DNA from: a virus
DNA length: 64,000 bases
IMG/VR virus record: IMGVR_UViG_3300013014_000024
Coordinates: 1-64,000 of that record
Direction: 5' to 3' (one strand)
Below are positions 48,426 through 56,217 of the stretch, in pieces. How positions within the stretch are numbered: the first letter of the stretch is position 1; the number at the start of each line of letters is the position of its first letter. Both the position numbers and the translations under genes were made by a program. The notes under the pieces were generated by a model. That model saw only the letters and a list, made by a program, of their open reading frames with translations, was not told where the DNA came from and did no database searches.

Positions 48426-49637
48426 ATGAATAAATTTCAAGTTGGTAAATTATGGTATTCAATAGTTGCAAAGTTCCCAAACTTCATGACTCTATCACAA
48501 TTTGAAGATGGTATGAGTACAAAGGAAGGTAGAAAACAATTTTATGATAACCAAAAAGAAAGATTAAAAAAAAGAGGAATAGATTTAGGAAATGATTACA
48601 CTGCTTATGAAAAAAAATATGGAGGAGGTTCTCCAACACCTACACCATCTCCAACACCAGTAGCCAAAACAGTATGGTCTTGTATTGAAAAGTCAGAAGA
48701 AAAACATGGAGTTAAAGATGAATATAAAACAAAACCTGTTAACAATACACAAAAAAAAATGACCCAACCAAGTGGAAATATATTTTACTATAATATTGAT
48801 TATACGTTTAAAATTGTGTTTAATGACGACAAAAAGAGTGAATTAGATGGTACATGGAAATGTGATGGAAATTCGGATTTTACAATACTAATGGACACTG
48901 GGGAAACATTTACAAGTACAACAGGAAAATGGACAATACCTGAACAAAATAAAACATCATTTTTTGGAAAAAAACTAATTGAAGAAAACATTAAAAATAA
49001 AAATTTTTCATTTAAATCTTTAATTAAGAAACATATTGTTGAAACAAAAGAAAAAAAAGATTCCTCAATTATTGAAAATAACTTAATTAATTCAAGATTA
49101 AAATTTGTTTTAGGTAATGATGATTTTAACAAATTATCAGGACATAAAAAGGTTAAAGTTAGTTTTGAACTATTTGAAGAAATTTCAACTTTATCAAATC
49201 AAGGATTCATTAATGAAGAAAATTTATTGAGTACATTTAAAGGTCTTTTTGGTAATGATGTACATTCTTTACCTGAAACTTTTTATAAACCTTGGATAGA
49301 TACAGTTTTGAAAACTTTGAATATGAGTGATTCATATTTAAAAAAATATTTAATTTCACAATTAACAAAAAATCCATCCGAAGTTTGGAATTCTTTTGAA
49401 GATTGTGAAAAAATGACCAATATGGTTGCAAAGGCTCTATCAGAAACATTAATTTTCCACTTAAAAATGGATAAAGATTTTAGTAGTCTTTCAGAAATTA
49501 GAAATTCTTTGGAAGAAACTATGAGAGAAGAAGTATTTATTAATAAAATAGAAGACAAAATAAGTGATATGATTTGTTCCTCATTTGAGAAATATTCATC
49601 AAAAGCTTCTAATGTTTTGGATAAGTTAAAACAATGA
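48426..49637 (+). CDS. Large protein with Pro/Thr linker, 403 aa
   Basis: Starts MNKFQVGKLWYSIVAKFPNF. A Pro/Thr/Ser linker (GSPTPTPSPTPVA) at about residues 70-83 separates a short helical head from a beta-rich domain (DYTFKIVFNDDKKSELDGTW), then a Lys/Glu-rich helical half. An internal SLIKKHIVETKEK resembles the tag. Last of the three-gene run; likely a virion protein. Confidence 0.6.
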   Translation: MNKFQVGKLWYSIVAKFPNFMTLSQFEDGMSTKEGRKQFYDNQKERLKKRGIDLGNDYTAYEKKYGGGSPTPTPSPTPVAKTVWSCIEKSEEKHGVKDEYKTKPVNNTQKKMTQPSGNIFYYNIDYTFKIVFNDDKKSELDGTWKCDGNSDFTILMDTGETFTSTTGKWTIPEQNKTSFFGKKLIEENIKNKNFSFKSLIKKHIVETKEKKDSSIIENNLINSRLKFVLGNDDFNKLSGHKKVKVSFELFEEISTLSNQGFINEENLLSTFKGLFGNDVHSLPETFYKPWIDTVLKTLNMSDSYLKKYLISQLTKNPSEVWNSFEDCEKMTNMVAKALSETLIFHLKMDKDFSSLSEIRNSLEETMREEVFINKIEDKISDMICSSFEKYSSKASNVLDKLKQ

Positions 49638-49703
49638 TAAATCTCAGAGCTAATCGCTCTTTGACTATAAATTAGAAAACAAAAAGGGGGTGTTCTAAAT
49701 TCT

Positions 49704-49733
49704 AAAAAGAAGGGTTATTTACCCTTCTTTTTT
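49704..49733. terminator. Bidirectional terminator
   Basis: AAAAAGAAGGGT (49704-49715) pairs with ACCCTTCTTTTT (49721-49732), between convergent genes. Confidence 0.8.
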
Positions 49734-50395
49734 GTTTTAACAATCTCGTCAATAATTCCGTATTGAAGAGCTTCTTCAGCATCCAACCACAAATCTCTTT
49801 GAGCATCATTCATAACTTGTTCTGTGGTTTTACCACAAAATTCACCCAAAAGGTCAAACAAAATCTTGTTTACTTTTTCCCACTCAATCATATTGATACG
49901 AGCGTCTTGAATGTTACCTCCAGTACCACCAGAACTTTGGTGTAACATCGTTTTAGAATATTTTAGAGAACTACGTTTTCCTTTGGTTCCCGCTCCGAGG
50001 AGAACCGAACCCATAGAAGCCGCCATACCCGTATTTACCGTTTTAATATCACAAGCGATATATTGCATTACATCTACCATAGACAATCCTGATTTAACAC
50101 TACCACCAGGAGAGTCAATATGCATTGTGATATCTGTTTTGTCTGAAGAATCCAAGAACATTAACTGAGCCTGAACAACAGTTGACATCCTGTCATCAAC
50201 TTCACCCGCAACCCACAGCAAACGGTCTCTCATGAGACGTGAGAATATATCCATCTGAGTTACTCTCATTTCTCTTTCTTCCAAAATGTATGGAGTCATT
50301 GAGTTTTTAATGTGAGCTCCAACATAATGAAGGTCAAGTGAGTTTTTCCCAAGATGTTTTGTGTAATAACTTTGAAATTCATTTCCCAAATTCAT
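49715..50395 (-). CDS. clpP: ClpP-like serine protease
   Basis: The ClpP fold is clear: IDSPGGSVKSGLSMVDVMQY, GMAASMGSVLLGAG with the nucleophilic Ser, MLHQSSGGTGGNIQDA with the catalytic His, and RDLWLDAEEALQYGIIDEIV with the Asp near the end. At 226 residues it matches the host-type enzyme, with an N-terminal extension of about 30. It would work with a Clp ATPase or alone on small substrates. Possible roles are host takeover or phage protein maturation. A TACCTTTG box lies 14 nt upstream. Confidence 0.93.
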   Translation of the reverse strand: MNLGNEFQSYYTKHLGKNSLDLHYVGAHIKNSMTPYILEEREMRVTQMDIFSRLMRDRLLWVAGEVDDRMSTVVQAQLMFLDSSDKTDITMHIDSPGGSVKSGLSMVDVMQYIACDIKTVNTGMAASMGSVLLGAGTKGKRSSLKYSKTMLHQSSGGTGGNIQDARINMIEWEKVNKILFDLLGEFCGKTTEQVMNDAQRDLWLDAEEALQYGIIDEIVKTKKKGK

Positions 50396-50427
50396 AATTT
50401 ATATTTTATCAAAGGTATAAAAAATAA

Positions 50428-50916
50428 TTAATTAAAAAAACTCTTTTGGAGGTCATCCCAAACATTTTGTAAAACATAATTATCGTTCATAATAGTAGGA
50501 ACAAATGGTATGTGGTTCATTTTCATTTTGGCTTCTTCAGGAGTTCTATTTGCCTTTTTCAGATTACAACTGAAACAAGATGTTACCAGATTTTCCCAAG
50601 TATTTGCACCTCCTCTTGATTTAGGTATTACATGGTCAAGTGTTAATGATTTTTTTGACCCACAATAAACACATTCGTATCCATCTCTTTTATAAATCCT
50701 TGTTCTGTTTGCTCTATACGCTCTTTTATGAAACTTAATATATGTCAATAATCTTATAACTATTGGTCTCACATATTTCTTAACCCCACTAATCATATCT
50801 TTCATGTCCGATTTAATAATTTCGGCTTTACCTTTATAAACAAGGTTAAATCCCCTCTGTATTGTTGTTACATTGATTGGGCTATAGTCAAAATTTAATA
50901 CAAGTACTTGTTCCAT
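50428..50916 (-). CDS. HNH endonuclease
   Basis: RIYKRDGYECVYCGSKKSLT followed by LDHVIPKSRGG and ENLVTSCFSCNLKKANRTP is a full HNH domain with zinc Cys pairs (CVYC; CFSC). Length 162, N-terminal half of unknown fold (QVLVLNFDYSPINVTTIQRG), as in the common 'HNH in large phages and bacteria' group. Could be a freestanding homing or DNA-packaging-linked nuclease. Runs in the same direction as clpP. Confidence 0.9.
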   Translation of the reverse strand: MEQVLVLNFDYSPINVTTIQRGFNLVYKGKAEIIKSDMKDMISGVKKYVRPIVIRLLTYIKFHKRAYRANRTRIYKRDGYECVYCGSKKSLTLDHVIPKSRGGANTWENLVTSCFSCNLKKANRTPEEAKMKMNHIPFVPTIMNDNYVLQNVWDDLQKSFFN

Positions 50917-51129
50917 TTTGATAAAAATAAAGTTTATTTTTGAATAAAAAAAGGGTCAGATAATTCCGACCCAATTTTTAATATATCACTTTTAACAATA
51001 GTTTATGGTTCGGGACTTTCCACGTCTCGTATTAACCAAGTTCTCATACGTAATCATCATATCCAAAAGACTACATTTTATCATAACAATAAATATCCAA
51101 AATATTTTTGGAAAATCAAAATAGTTTAT

Positions 51130-51137
51130 TACATTTG
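51130..51137 (+). promoter_or_regulatory. Bacteroidota-type promoter for tRNA gene
   Basis: TACATTTG lies 10 nt before the tRNA 5' half at 51148. Confidence 0.5.
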
Positions 51138-51147
51138 TAATCAATTA

Positions 51148-51931
51148 GGACTTGTAGCTCAGACGGTTAGAGCAGGAAACTCAATAAAACTATATAATAA
51201 TATATTTATAAATAAAAATATATGGAATGTAAATATTGTGAAAAATCTTGCAAAAATCGTAATAGTTTGATAAACCACGAGAGGTTATGTAATTTTAATA
51301 CTAACAGACAAATTATGGTAAGTAATTTAATAAATTACAATATTAAACGAAAGGAGTTAAAACTAAAAGGTACTAATCAATATATTAAATCCGAAAAATT
51401 AGGCTTACCAAAACCAATAGTTTCAGAAGAAACAAAGAAAAAAATATCTCAGAAAAAAAAAGGTATCAAATATTCTGAAGAACAAAAAATTAGATGGTCA
51501 GAAATAATGAAGTTGGCGGTTCAGAAATATCCGGAAAGTTATACTAAAAATAATGTAGTTGGGAGAGTTAAGAATATTGATTATAAAGGTATTAAATTAA
51601 AAGGTAGTTGGGAAGTTTTGGTTGCAAAATGGTTAGATAATAATCATATTGTTTGGGAACACGAAACAAAGTGTTTTGATTACGTTTGGAATGGAAATAG
51701 GAAATATTATCCTGATTTTTATCTACCTGATTTTAACATTTATATAGAAGTAAAAGGATATGAAACAGAAAGAGATTTGGAAAAATGGAAAAATATTCCT
51801 AATTTAGTTGTGTTCAAGTTAAATGAAATAAATCAAATAAAAAATAATCCTTTAGGACTCTTATCGGCTCTCGCTCATAACGAGTAGAAACCGTAATTGG
51901 TTACATACAGGTTCAAGTCCTGTAGAGTCCA
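51148..51931 (+). tRNA. tRNA (CAT?) interrupted by an endonuclease gene
   Basis: The 5' half at 51148-51175 has acceptor GGACTTG and a perfect D-arm GCTC-AGACGGTTA-GAGC. The 3' half at about 51870-51931 has the anticodon arm CTCG-CTCATAA-CGAG (CAT), a variable region with hairpin AACC/GGTT, T-arm ACAGG-TTCAAGT-CCTGT and acceptor AGAGTCC plus A. The gap of about 690 nt between D-arm and anticodon arm holds a nuclease gene whose end overlaps the 3' half. The bases GGACTCT (51855-51861) just before pair perfectly with AGAGTCC. Confidence 0.6.
51222..51887 (+). CDS. tRNA-inserted endonuclease (PD-(D/E)XK-type, zinc-finger N terminus)
   Basis: Starts MECKYCEKSCKNRNSLINHE with CxxC...H, a zinc finger. 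A NUMOD-like stretch (SEETKKKISQKKKGIKYSEE) follows. C-terminal part GSWEVLVAKWLDNNHIVWEH then RKYYPDFYLPDFNIYIEVKG shows PDF...EVK, the D...(E)xK nuclease core found also in the genes at 40991 and 56674. It lies inside a tRNA gene, the classic position of a homing element. Its last codons overlap the tRNA 3' half. Confidence 0.75.
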   Translation: MECKYCEKSCKNRNSLINHERLCNFNTNRQIMVSNLINYNIKRKELKLKGTNQYIKSEKLGLPKPIVSEETKKKISQKKKGIKYSEEQKIRWSEIMKLAVQKYPESYTKNNVVGRVKNIDYKGIKLKGSWEVLVAKWLDNNHIVWEHETKCFDYVWNGNRKYYPDFYLPDFNIYIEVKGYETERDLEKWKNIPNLVVFKLNEINQIKNNPLGLLSALAHNE

Positions 51932-51947
51932 CTAAATTTTTTTAAAA

Positions 51948-52322
51948 ATGTCATACAATCATTATCAAAACGAGTTGAATAAAATAGACCGTTCGGTTTC
52001 AAGAATGTTTTTAGTACTAACAATTACCGTGTCATCTTTGGTTATAATGTCGTCAGGATATTATTTATTAAATTTTAATTCAAAAAAAGAAATGAGTGGT
52101 ATAAATACGGTTACAAACAAAGTGGACACCGTATTAGTAAATCAATCTTCAATTGGAAGTAATTTAGAGTTAATTAATCAAAAACTAGATGAGAGTCTCC
52201 TTAATAATGAAATGGTTATGGATTCTATTGTTACAATTAAAAATGGTATTAGTAGGATTAATTATTCTGTAGGTAAAGTGAGCAAAAATATAGACACGAT
52301 TGTTCTTTACATAAAAAAATAA
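51948..52322 (+). CDS. Small membrane protein with coiled coil, 124 aa
   Basis: Begins MSYNHYQNELNKIDRSVSRM, one membrane helix (VLTITVSSLVIMSSGYYLLN), then a periplasmic or cytoplasmic coiled region (INQKLDESLLNNEMVMDSIV). Lies 17 nt after the tRNA 3' end. Unknown role. Confidence 0.55.
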   Translation: MSYNHYQNELNKIDRSVSRMFLVLTITVSSLVIMSSGYYLLNFNSKKEMSGINTVTNKVDTVLVNQSSIGSNLELINQKLDESLLNNEMVMDSIVTIKNGISRINYSVGKVSKNIDTIVLYIKK

Positions 52323-52349
52323 TTAATTTTAAATTAATCGTTTAGTTTC

Positions 52350-52390
52350 AAGGGGTTTATTATTATTTATATAATAAACCCCTTTTTTAT
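52350..52390 (+). terminator. Strong hairpin terminator
   Basis: Perfect 14-bp stem AAGGGGTTTATTAT / ATAATAAACCCCTT with loop TATTTAT and a T run. The loop equals the promoter box but is in a stem-loop here. Confidence 0.7.
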
Positions 52391-52393
52391 TAC

Positions 52394-53449
52394 ATGAAAA
52401 AAAACAAAATACTCTTCATTTTAAAAAGAAGAGAGGATTATAATCCTGATAAACATTCCCATGTCGGTTTAAGTACTGGCTTATATAATTCTGCATCTTT
52501 CATGAATAATATGTTAGTTGATGCAGGATTTGAATCAAATTTAGTTGTTGTTACTGATAACAATGATATTGACAGAGAAGTAACAAAGTATAAACCAACA
52601 CATGTAATTATTGAGGCTCTGTGGGTTGTTCCAACAAAGTTTAATGTTTTAACTGAATTACACCCAAATGTTAAATGGGTGATTCGTTTACATAGTGAAA
52701 TGCCATTCTTGGCAAATGAAGGAATGGCGATTGATTGGATTGGAGACTATGTTAATTTTGAAAACCTTATTATTGGTGTTAATGCCCCAAGAGCATTAGA
52801 CGAAGTTAAATATTTTATCAAATCATCAACAGGTTGGAGTGATTCCCAAGTAGATGAAAAAATAATATACCTTCCTAATTATTATCCTGAAGCGGTTATT
52901 CGTAAAAAATATGAATTAGATAGTGAATATGTTAACATTTCTTGTTTTGGGGCAATCAGACCTTTAAAAAATCACATAATTCAAGCAATAGCCGCAATAA
53001 AATTTGCAGAAAAAATTGGTAAAAAATTAAGGTTTCACATCAATGGAGGCAGAATTGAAATGAAAGGAGAACCTGTCATGAACAATTTGAAAGCCTTATT
53101 TTTGCATGTTTCAGATAGAGGACATCAACTTGTTAAACATGAATGGACACCAAGAGAAGAGTTTTTAAAGATTTGTGCTCAAATAGACATAGGTATGCAA
53201 GTTTCATTCTCTGAGACTTTCAATATTGTCGGAGCCGATTTAATAAGTCAAGGAGTTCCTTTGGTTGGTTCCGTAGAAATACCTTGGATAGAACAAAAAT
53301 TTGCAGCACCTGCAACAGAAACTGAAATTATTTATGAAAAATTGTTACTAACAAATAGGAAATCTAAAAAAAATGTTGAGTCCAATCAATATTTATTAAA
53401 TAGATATACAAATAAATCCAAAAAAATATGGCTGAAGTATTTTAGCTGA
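52394..53449 (+). CDS. Glycosyltransferase (GT4/GT-B-like)
   Basis: Starts MKKNKILFILKRREDYNPDK with LSTGLYNSASFMNNML, a nucleotide-sugar-binding start of GT-B enzymes. Later ISCFGAIRPLKNHIIQAIAA is the acceptor/donor linker of GT4, and LISQGVPLVGSVEIPW the donor-side motif. A very similar family occurs in large phages. Modifies DNA, virion or host surface; the target is unknown. Confidence 0.75.
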   Translation: MKKNKILFILKRREDYNPDKHSHVGLSTGLYNSASFMNNMLVDAGFESNLVVVTDNNDIDREVTKYKPTHVIIEALWVVPTKFNVLTELHPNVKWVIRLHSEMPFLANEGMAIDWIGDYVNFENLIIGVNAPRALDEVKYFIKSSTGWSDSQVDEKIIYLPNYYPEAVIRKKYELDSEYVNISCFGAIRPLKNHIIQAIAAIKFAEKIGKKLRFHINGGRIEMKGEPVMNNLKALFLHVSDRGHQLVKHEWTPREEFLKICAQIDIGMQVSFSETFNIVGADLISQGVPLVGSVEIPWIEQKFAAPATETEIIYEKLLLTNRKSKKNVESNQYLLNRYTNKSKKIWLKYFS

Positions 53450-53454
53450 AAATT

Positions 53455-53673
53455 ATGAAAAACGAAAAATCATTTAAAGTTAAGTTTGTTGAATGGAAGA
53501 GAGGGATTTTTTCCATTGCAGAAAAAATGTTTAGTTGTGAGGAAGATGCTGTAAAAGAGTCAGAAAAGTATAATGGTCAAGTTAAAATATATAACTCAAA
53601 AGGTCATTTAATTAAAAACAAACCTGAAAAACAGAAAGAGGATAAAAAACACAATGAAGATTCTTATTGTTGA
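53455..53673 (+). CDS. Hypothetical protein, 72 aa
   Basis: Small basic protein (KFVEWKRGIFSIAEKMFSCE) with a charged C-terminal tail (KPEKQKEDKKHNED). 5 nt after the glycosyltransferase stop. Unknown. Confidence 0.5.
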   Translation: MKNEKSFKVKFVEWKRGIFSIAEKMFSCEEDAVKESEKYNGQVKIYNSKGHLIKNKPEKQKEDKKHNEDSYC

Positions 53674-53755
53674 TTTTTTTCAAATAATTTATTTATATTT
53701 GTAACGTAGTTTTTAATAGAATCACACTATAACGTTGACATTTACAAATAAAATT

Positions 53756-54109
53756 ATGGCACATCCAAACATTCATGCAAAATCATCTGTTAAAAAATTT
53801 GGTGGAAAACCTGAAGATTATATCCATTTACATGAGTGGTTAGACGAAACAAAGGCTTGGTTTGGTGATTCACTTCATAGAATGTTTAGACATCATAGTG
53901 AAGGCATTTTTGAAATGGAAAAAAGGTTTGGGACTGAGTTTAAAAACTCTGATGGAAAGACCGTATACACTAGATATGTAGGAGAACAACATGTAAAAGA
54001 AGATTGTTACAATTACATTCCTTCCGCAAAAGAATGGGTAGAGAATATTACAAAAAATCAGAGACCCCAATGGATGATGAGGACTGTTAAACTTGAATTT
54101 GAAGATTAA
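53756..54109 (+). CDS. DUF6915-like protein
   Basis: MAHPNIHAKSSVKKFGGKPEDYIHLHEWLDETKAWFGDSL, then HRMFRHHSEGIFEMEKRFG and GEQHVKEDCYNYIPSAKEWV match a small conserved phage and bacterial family (His-rich, EQHVKED core, IPS end) that I know as DUF6915. Role unknown; the clustered His, Glu and Asp suggest metal binding. Start at 53756 drops an unsupported extension. Confidence 0.65.
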   Translation: MAHPNIHAKSSVKKFGGKPEDYIHLHEWLDETKAWFGDSLHRMFRHHSEGIFEMEKRFGTEFKNSDGKTVYTRYVGEQHVKEDCYNYIPSAKEWVENITKNQRPQWMMRTVKLEFED

Positions 54110-54126
54110 ATACTATATTTATTACT

Positions 54127-54843
54127 ATGGAAAAAAATTTTATGTCAGAAGAAGATAAAGTGGTGCTTCGCAAGGTTGCAAAATACATTAAATCAAACAA
54201 TATTAATTCTGGAATTATTGAAATAGTAAATGACTTTTATCATGACCCTCAAAGAGCTCTTAATAATGTGGGAAATTTTAGTAATCATTGGGGTGTTGAA
54301 GTACCTAACTTTTTTAAACATTATTTGGGTGAAATAATTGAAAGGGTACTGTCAAAAGTTGATTATTTGGATGAGGATGATGTTAATTATGACAACATAG
54401 AAATTGAAATAATTGCAGATAGTTCTATGTTAGAGGTTACTCGTCATTGGGGTTATGAACAACCTGGGGATAGCCGTGGTTTAACTTGGGGTGATGATAC
54501 TGAAGATACTGAATTAGTTAAAAGACTTATGGATGAAATAAGAGAATCTGGTGCAAGACCTGATAGTAATGGTATATTACAATTAGACTATAGTGGTGGT
54601 GGTGATAGTGGTTATATTGAATCGTCGTTTGTTGATGGTGGAAGAGTTCCTGCAAATATTGAAGATTGGTGTTATGAGGTGCTAGAAAACAATTACGGAG
54701 GTTGGGAAATTAATGAGGGGTCTCAAGGTTACTTTGTTTTTGATACACGAAAAAATACAATTGAGTTAGAGCTTACTTACAATGAATTGACTGAAGAAAC
54801 CGAAAACATTTTATCAGTTTATTTTGGAAAACCAAAAGAATAA
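54127..54843 (+). CDS. Hypothetical protein, 238 aa
   Basis: Start MEKNFMSEEDKVVLRKVAKY is loosely like the third tag type. The body is acidic (DEDDVNYDNIEIEIIADSSM; GDDTEDTELVKRL) and contains DYSGGGDSGYIESSFVDGG. Fold unknown. TATTTAT box 4 nt upstream (54116-54122). Confidence 0.55.
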   Translation: MEKNFMSEEDKVVLRKVAKYIKSNNINSGIIEIVNDFYHDPQRALNNVGNFSNHWGVEVPNFFKHYLGEIIERVLSKVDYLDEDDVNYDNIEIEIIADSSMLEVTRHWGYEQPGDSRGLTWGDDTEDTELVKRLMDEIRESGARPDSNGILQLDYSGGGDSGYIESSFVDGGRVPANIEDWCYEVLENNYGGWEINEGSQGYFVFDTRKNTIELELTYNELTEETENILSVYFGKPKE

Positions 54844-54846
54844 TAT

Positions 54847-54854
54847 TACATTTG
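54847..54854 (+). promoter_or_regulatory. Bacteroidota-type promoter for tRNA-Leu
   Basis: TACATTTG lies 12 nt before tRNA-Leu at 54867. Confidence 0.5.
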
Positions 54855-54866
54855 TATTGTATAGAT

Positions 54867-54952
54867 ACCAGGGTGTCGTAAAGGTAGCCGAGGAGGACTT
54901 AAAATCCTTTGGACAGAAAAAGTCCGTGCGGGTTCGAATCCCGCTCCTGGTA
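54867..54952 (+). tRNA. tRNA-Leu (TAA)
   Basis: Acceptor ACCAGGG/TCCTGGT, anticodon arm GAGGA-CTTAAAA-TCCTT (TAA), type II variable arm GGAC...GTCC, T-arm GCGGG-TTCGAAT-CCCGC, followed by CA. Complete and normal length. Confidence 0.93.
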
Positions 54953-54991
54953 CACTTGACTTTTTATATTTTTTAGACTATTTATTATAAC

Positions 54992-55087
54992 ATGAACAAC
55001 AGAGTGAAACATATTGTCATTAATAAACAACAATTTGGTTGTTGGTTTCGCAATATGCTCAAACGTAGTTCATCATTAGTTAGTTAA
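54992..55087 (+). CDS. Very small protein, 31 aa
   Basis: MNNRVKHIVINKQQFGCWFR followed by NMLKRSSSLVS. A TATTTAT box lies 6 nt before the ATG (54979-54985) and a strong terminator follows at 55110-55148. Basic and aromatic; role unknown. Real translation is likely but unproven. Confidence 0.45.
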   Translation: MNNRVKHIVINKQQFGCWFRNMLKRSSSLVS

Positions 55088-55109
55088 GTTCCTGAAGACT
55101 TATATACAT

Positions 55110-55148
55110 AACCCCGGACTACAGAAATGAGTTCGGGGTTTTTTTTTT
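55110..55148 (+). terminator. Strong Rho-independent terminator
   Basis: AACCCCG-g-ACT pairs with AGT-t-CGGGGTT followed by nine T. Separates the small gene from the next tRNA cluster. Confidence 0.8.
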
Positions 55149-55169
55149 GGTTCTTTGAAATATTGGTTG

Positions 55170-55177
55170 TAAATTTG
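55170..55177 (+). promoter_or_regulatory. Bacteroidota-type promoter for tRNA cluster
   Basis: TAAATTTG lies 9 nt before tRNA-Ile at 55187. Confidence 0.45.
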
Positions 55178-55186
55178 TAAAACAAT

Positions 55187-55258
55187 TGTCTCGTAGCTCA
55201 GTGGTAGAGTTCTATTCTGATACGATAGATGTCGTCGGTTCGATTCCGACCGAGACAA
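55187..55258 (+). tRNA. tRNA-Ile (GAT)
   Basis: Acceptor TGTCTCG/CGAGACA, anticodon arm CTATT-CTGATAC-GATAG (GAT), T-arm GTCGG-TTCGATT-CCGAC, discriminator A, then CA. Canonical. Confidence 0.92.
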
Positions 55259-55263
55259 CATTT

Positions 55264-55336
55264 GGTAATCAAGCTAACTTAGTAGAAGCGCTAGACTGAA
55301 AATCTAGAAGAGTTGGAGCGTAACCAACGATTACCA
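55264..55336 (+). tRNA. tRNA-Phe (GAA) with unusual T-loop
   Basis: Acceptor GGTAATC/GATTACC, anticodon arm CTAGA-CTGAAAA-TCTAG (GAA), D-arm present. The T-stem GTTGG/CCAAC is perfect but the loop is AGCGTAA instead of the usual TTCRANN. Discriminator A, followed by CA. Confidence 0.8.
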
Positions 55337-55386
55337 CAAAGGTCCGTTCCTTTTTAAAAACCGTTGGTTGTAACATAAGAACAGGA

Positions 55387-55488
55387 TGTTAGGTAGTGGA
55401 TATGTAAGCGGGCTCAAGCTCGGTAAGTCAAAAAGGTTATGATTCTCTTTACGAGACCACGTTGTCGGTTCGAGTCCGACCTTAACAA
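55387..55488 (+). tRNA. tRNA-like gene with extra hairpins (identity open)
   Basis: Acceptor TGTTAGG/CTTAACA pairs with one or two GT pairs; the T-arm GTCGG-TTCGAGT-CCGAC is perfect, followed by A then CA. The 5' half contains an extra hairpin CGGGC-TCAA-GCTCG flanked by a GTAAG duplication. The middle has TCTC-TTTAC-GAGA. At 102 nt it is longer than any normal tRNA and no canonical anticodon arm is found. Confidence 0.5.
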
Positions 55489-55501
55489 CAAAAAATAAAA
55501 T

Positions 55502-55687
55502 ATGAAAGTAGAAATAAAATTTGATAGTACGGATATATGTCCGTATCTTTACGAAGGTTCAGTACTACAACATGTGAGAGAGACAAAGAAAAATTATATC
55601 GGAATTTTTTCATCATTTGCAGGGTCTTATGAAGTAAAGGTTCCAAAAAAACGAGCTAAAATATTAAAAGATGAAAGCAATACTTGA
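55502..55687 (+). CDS. Hypothetical protein, 61 aa
   Basis: Small basic protein (KVEIKFDSTDICPYLYEGSV) ending KRAKILKDESNT. The next gene overlaps its end by 17 nt. It starts 13 nt after a tRNA-like gene. Unknown. Confidence 0.5.
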   Translation: MKVEIKFDSTDICPYLYEGSVLQHVRETKKNYIGIFSSFAGSYEVKVPKKRAKILKDESNT

Positions 55688-55904
55688 ATTTAACTTACCT
55701 GATGACCAACAAGATTTTGAAATGGCTAGTAATGCTATGAAATTTTGGTCTGTATTGTATGAGTTGGACCAAGACCTCAGGTCTAAAACCAAATATGCCC
55801 CTGATAGCTTGCCACAAGACAAATATGATGCATATGAGGAAGTTAGGGAAATGTTGCATGAGCTGATGAGAAATGAAAACATCAGTTTGGATATGGTGAG
55901 ATAA
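55671..55904 (+). CDS. Hypothetical phage protein, 77 aa
   Basis: Helical protein of a common small phage type: LEFNLPDDQQDFEMASNAMK, FWSVLYELDQDLRSKTKYAP and YDAYEEVREMLHELM. I have met this '..FN.P.D..D...A..' form often beside tRNA genes in phages, but its function is unknown. Confidence 0.7.
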   Translation: MKAILEFNLPDDQQDFEMASNAMKFWSVLYELDQDLRSKTKYAPDSLPQDKYDAYEEVREMLHELMRNENISLDMVR

Positions 55905-55917
55905 AAAAATAGATATT

Positions 55918-56133
55918 ATGGAGAGAACATTTAATAGTGATGATTTATCTTGGATTGCACTAAGCTTATTAGAATATAGTCGTTCAATGGAGTATGAAGG
56001 TGATTTCAGTGATTGTGGTAATGAAATTGGGAATATGGTTGGACTTAGATATAAAAATATGACTGAGGGTGAGATTGAAGATTTCATTACGGGAATAAGA
56101 CATGGGATTTCATTAACAAATGGAACTCATTAA
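55918..56133 (+). CDS. Hypothetical protein, 71 aa
   Basis: Acidic helical protein (MERTFNSDDLSWIALSLLEY; MTEGEIEDFITGIRHGI). It ends 7 nt before tRNA-Cys and is probably co-transcribed. Unknown. Confidence 0.6.
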   Translation: MERTFNSDDLSWIALSLLEYSRSMEYEGDFSDCGNEIGNMVGLRYKNMTEGEIEDFITGIRHGISLTNGTH

Positions 56134-56139
56134 AATAAT

Positions 56140-56210
56140 GGTCGGGTGGCCGAGTGGTTAGGCTGAAGTCTGCAAAACTTCCTACCCCAGTTCAAATCTG
56201 GGTCCGACCT
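56140..56210 (+). tRNA. tRNA-Cys (GCA)
   Basis: Acceptor GGTCGGG/TCCGACC, anticodon arm GAAGT-CTGCAAA-ACTTC (GCA), T-arm CCCAG-TTCAAAT-CTGGG, discriminator T as expected for Cys, then CA. Confidence 0.93.
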
Positions 56211-56217
56211 CAAAAAT

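Noticed and set aside
51855-51931. A second complete tRNA of normal length using acceptor GGACTCT
   Set aside because: Acceptor, anticodon-like arm and T-arm pair, but there is no D-arm, and the region overlaps the end of the endonuclease gene; I treat it as the 3' half of the split tRNA, noting the perfect acceptor pairing as a finding.
52350-52390. TATTTAT promoter box before the glycosyltransferase gene
   Set aside because: The box is the loop of a perfect 14-bp terminator stem, so a terminator is the simpler reading.
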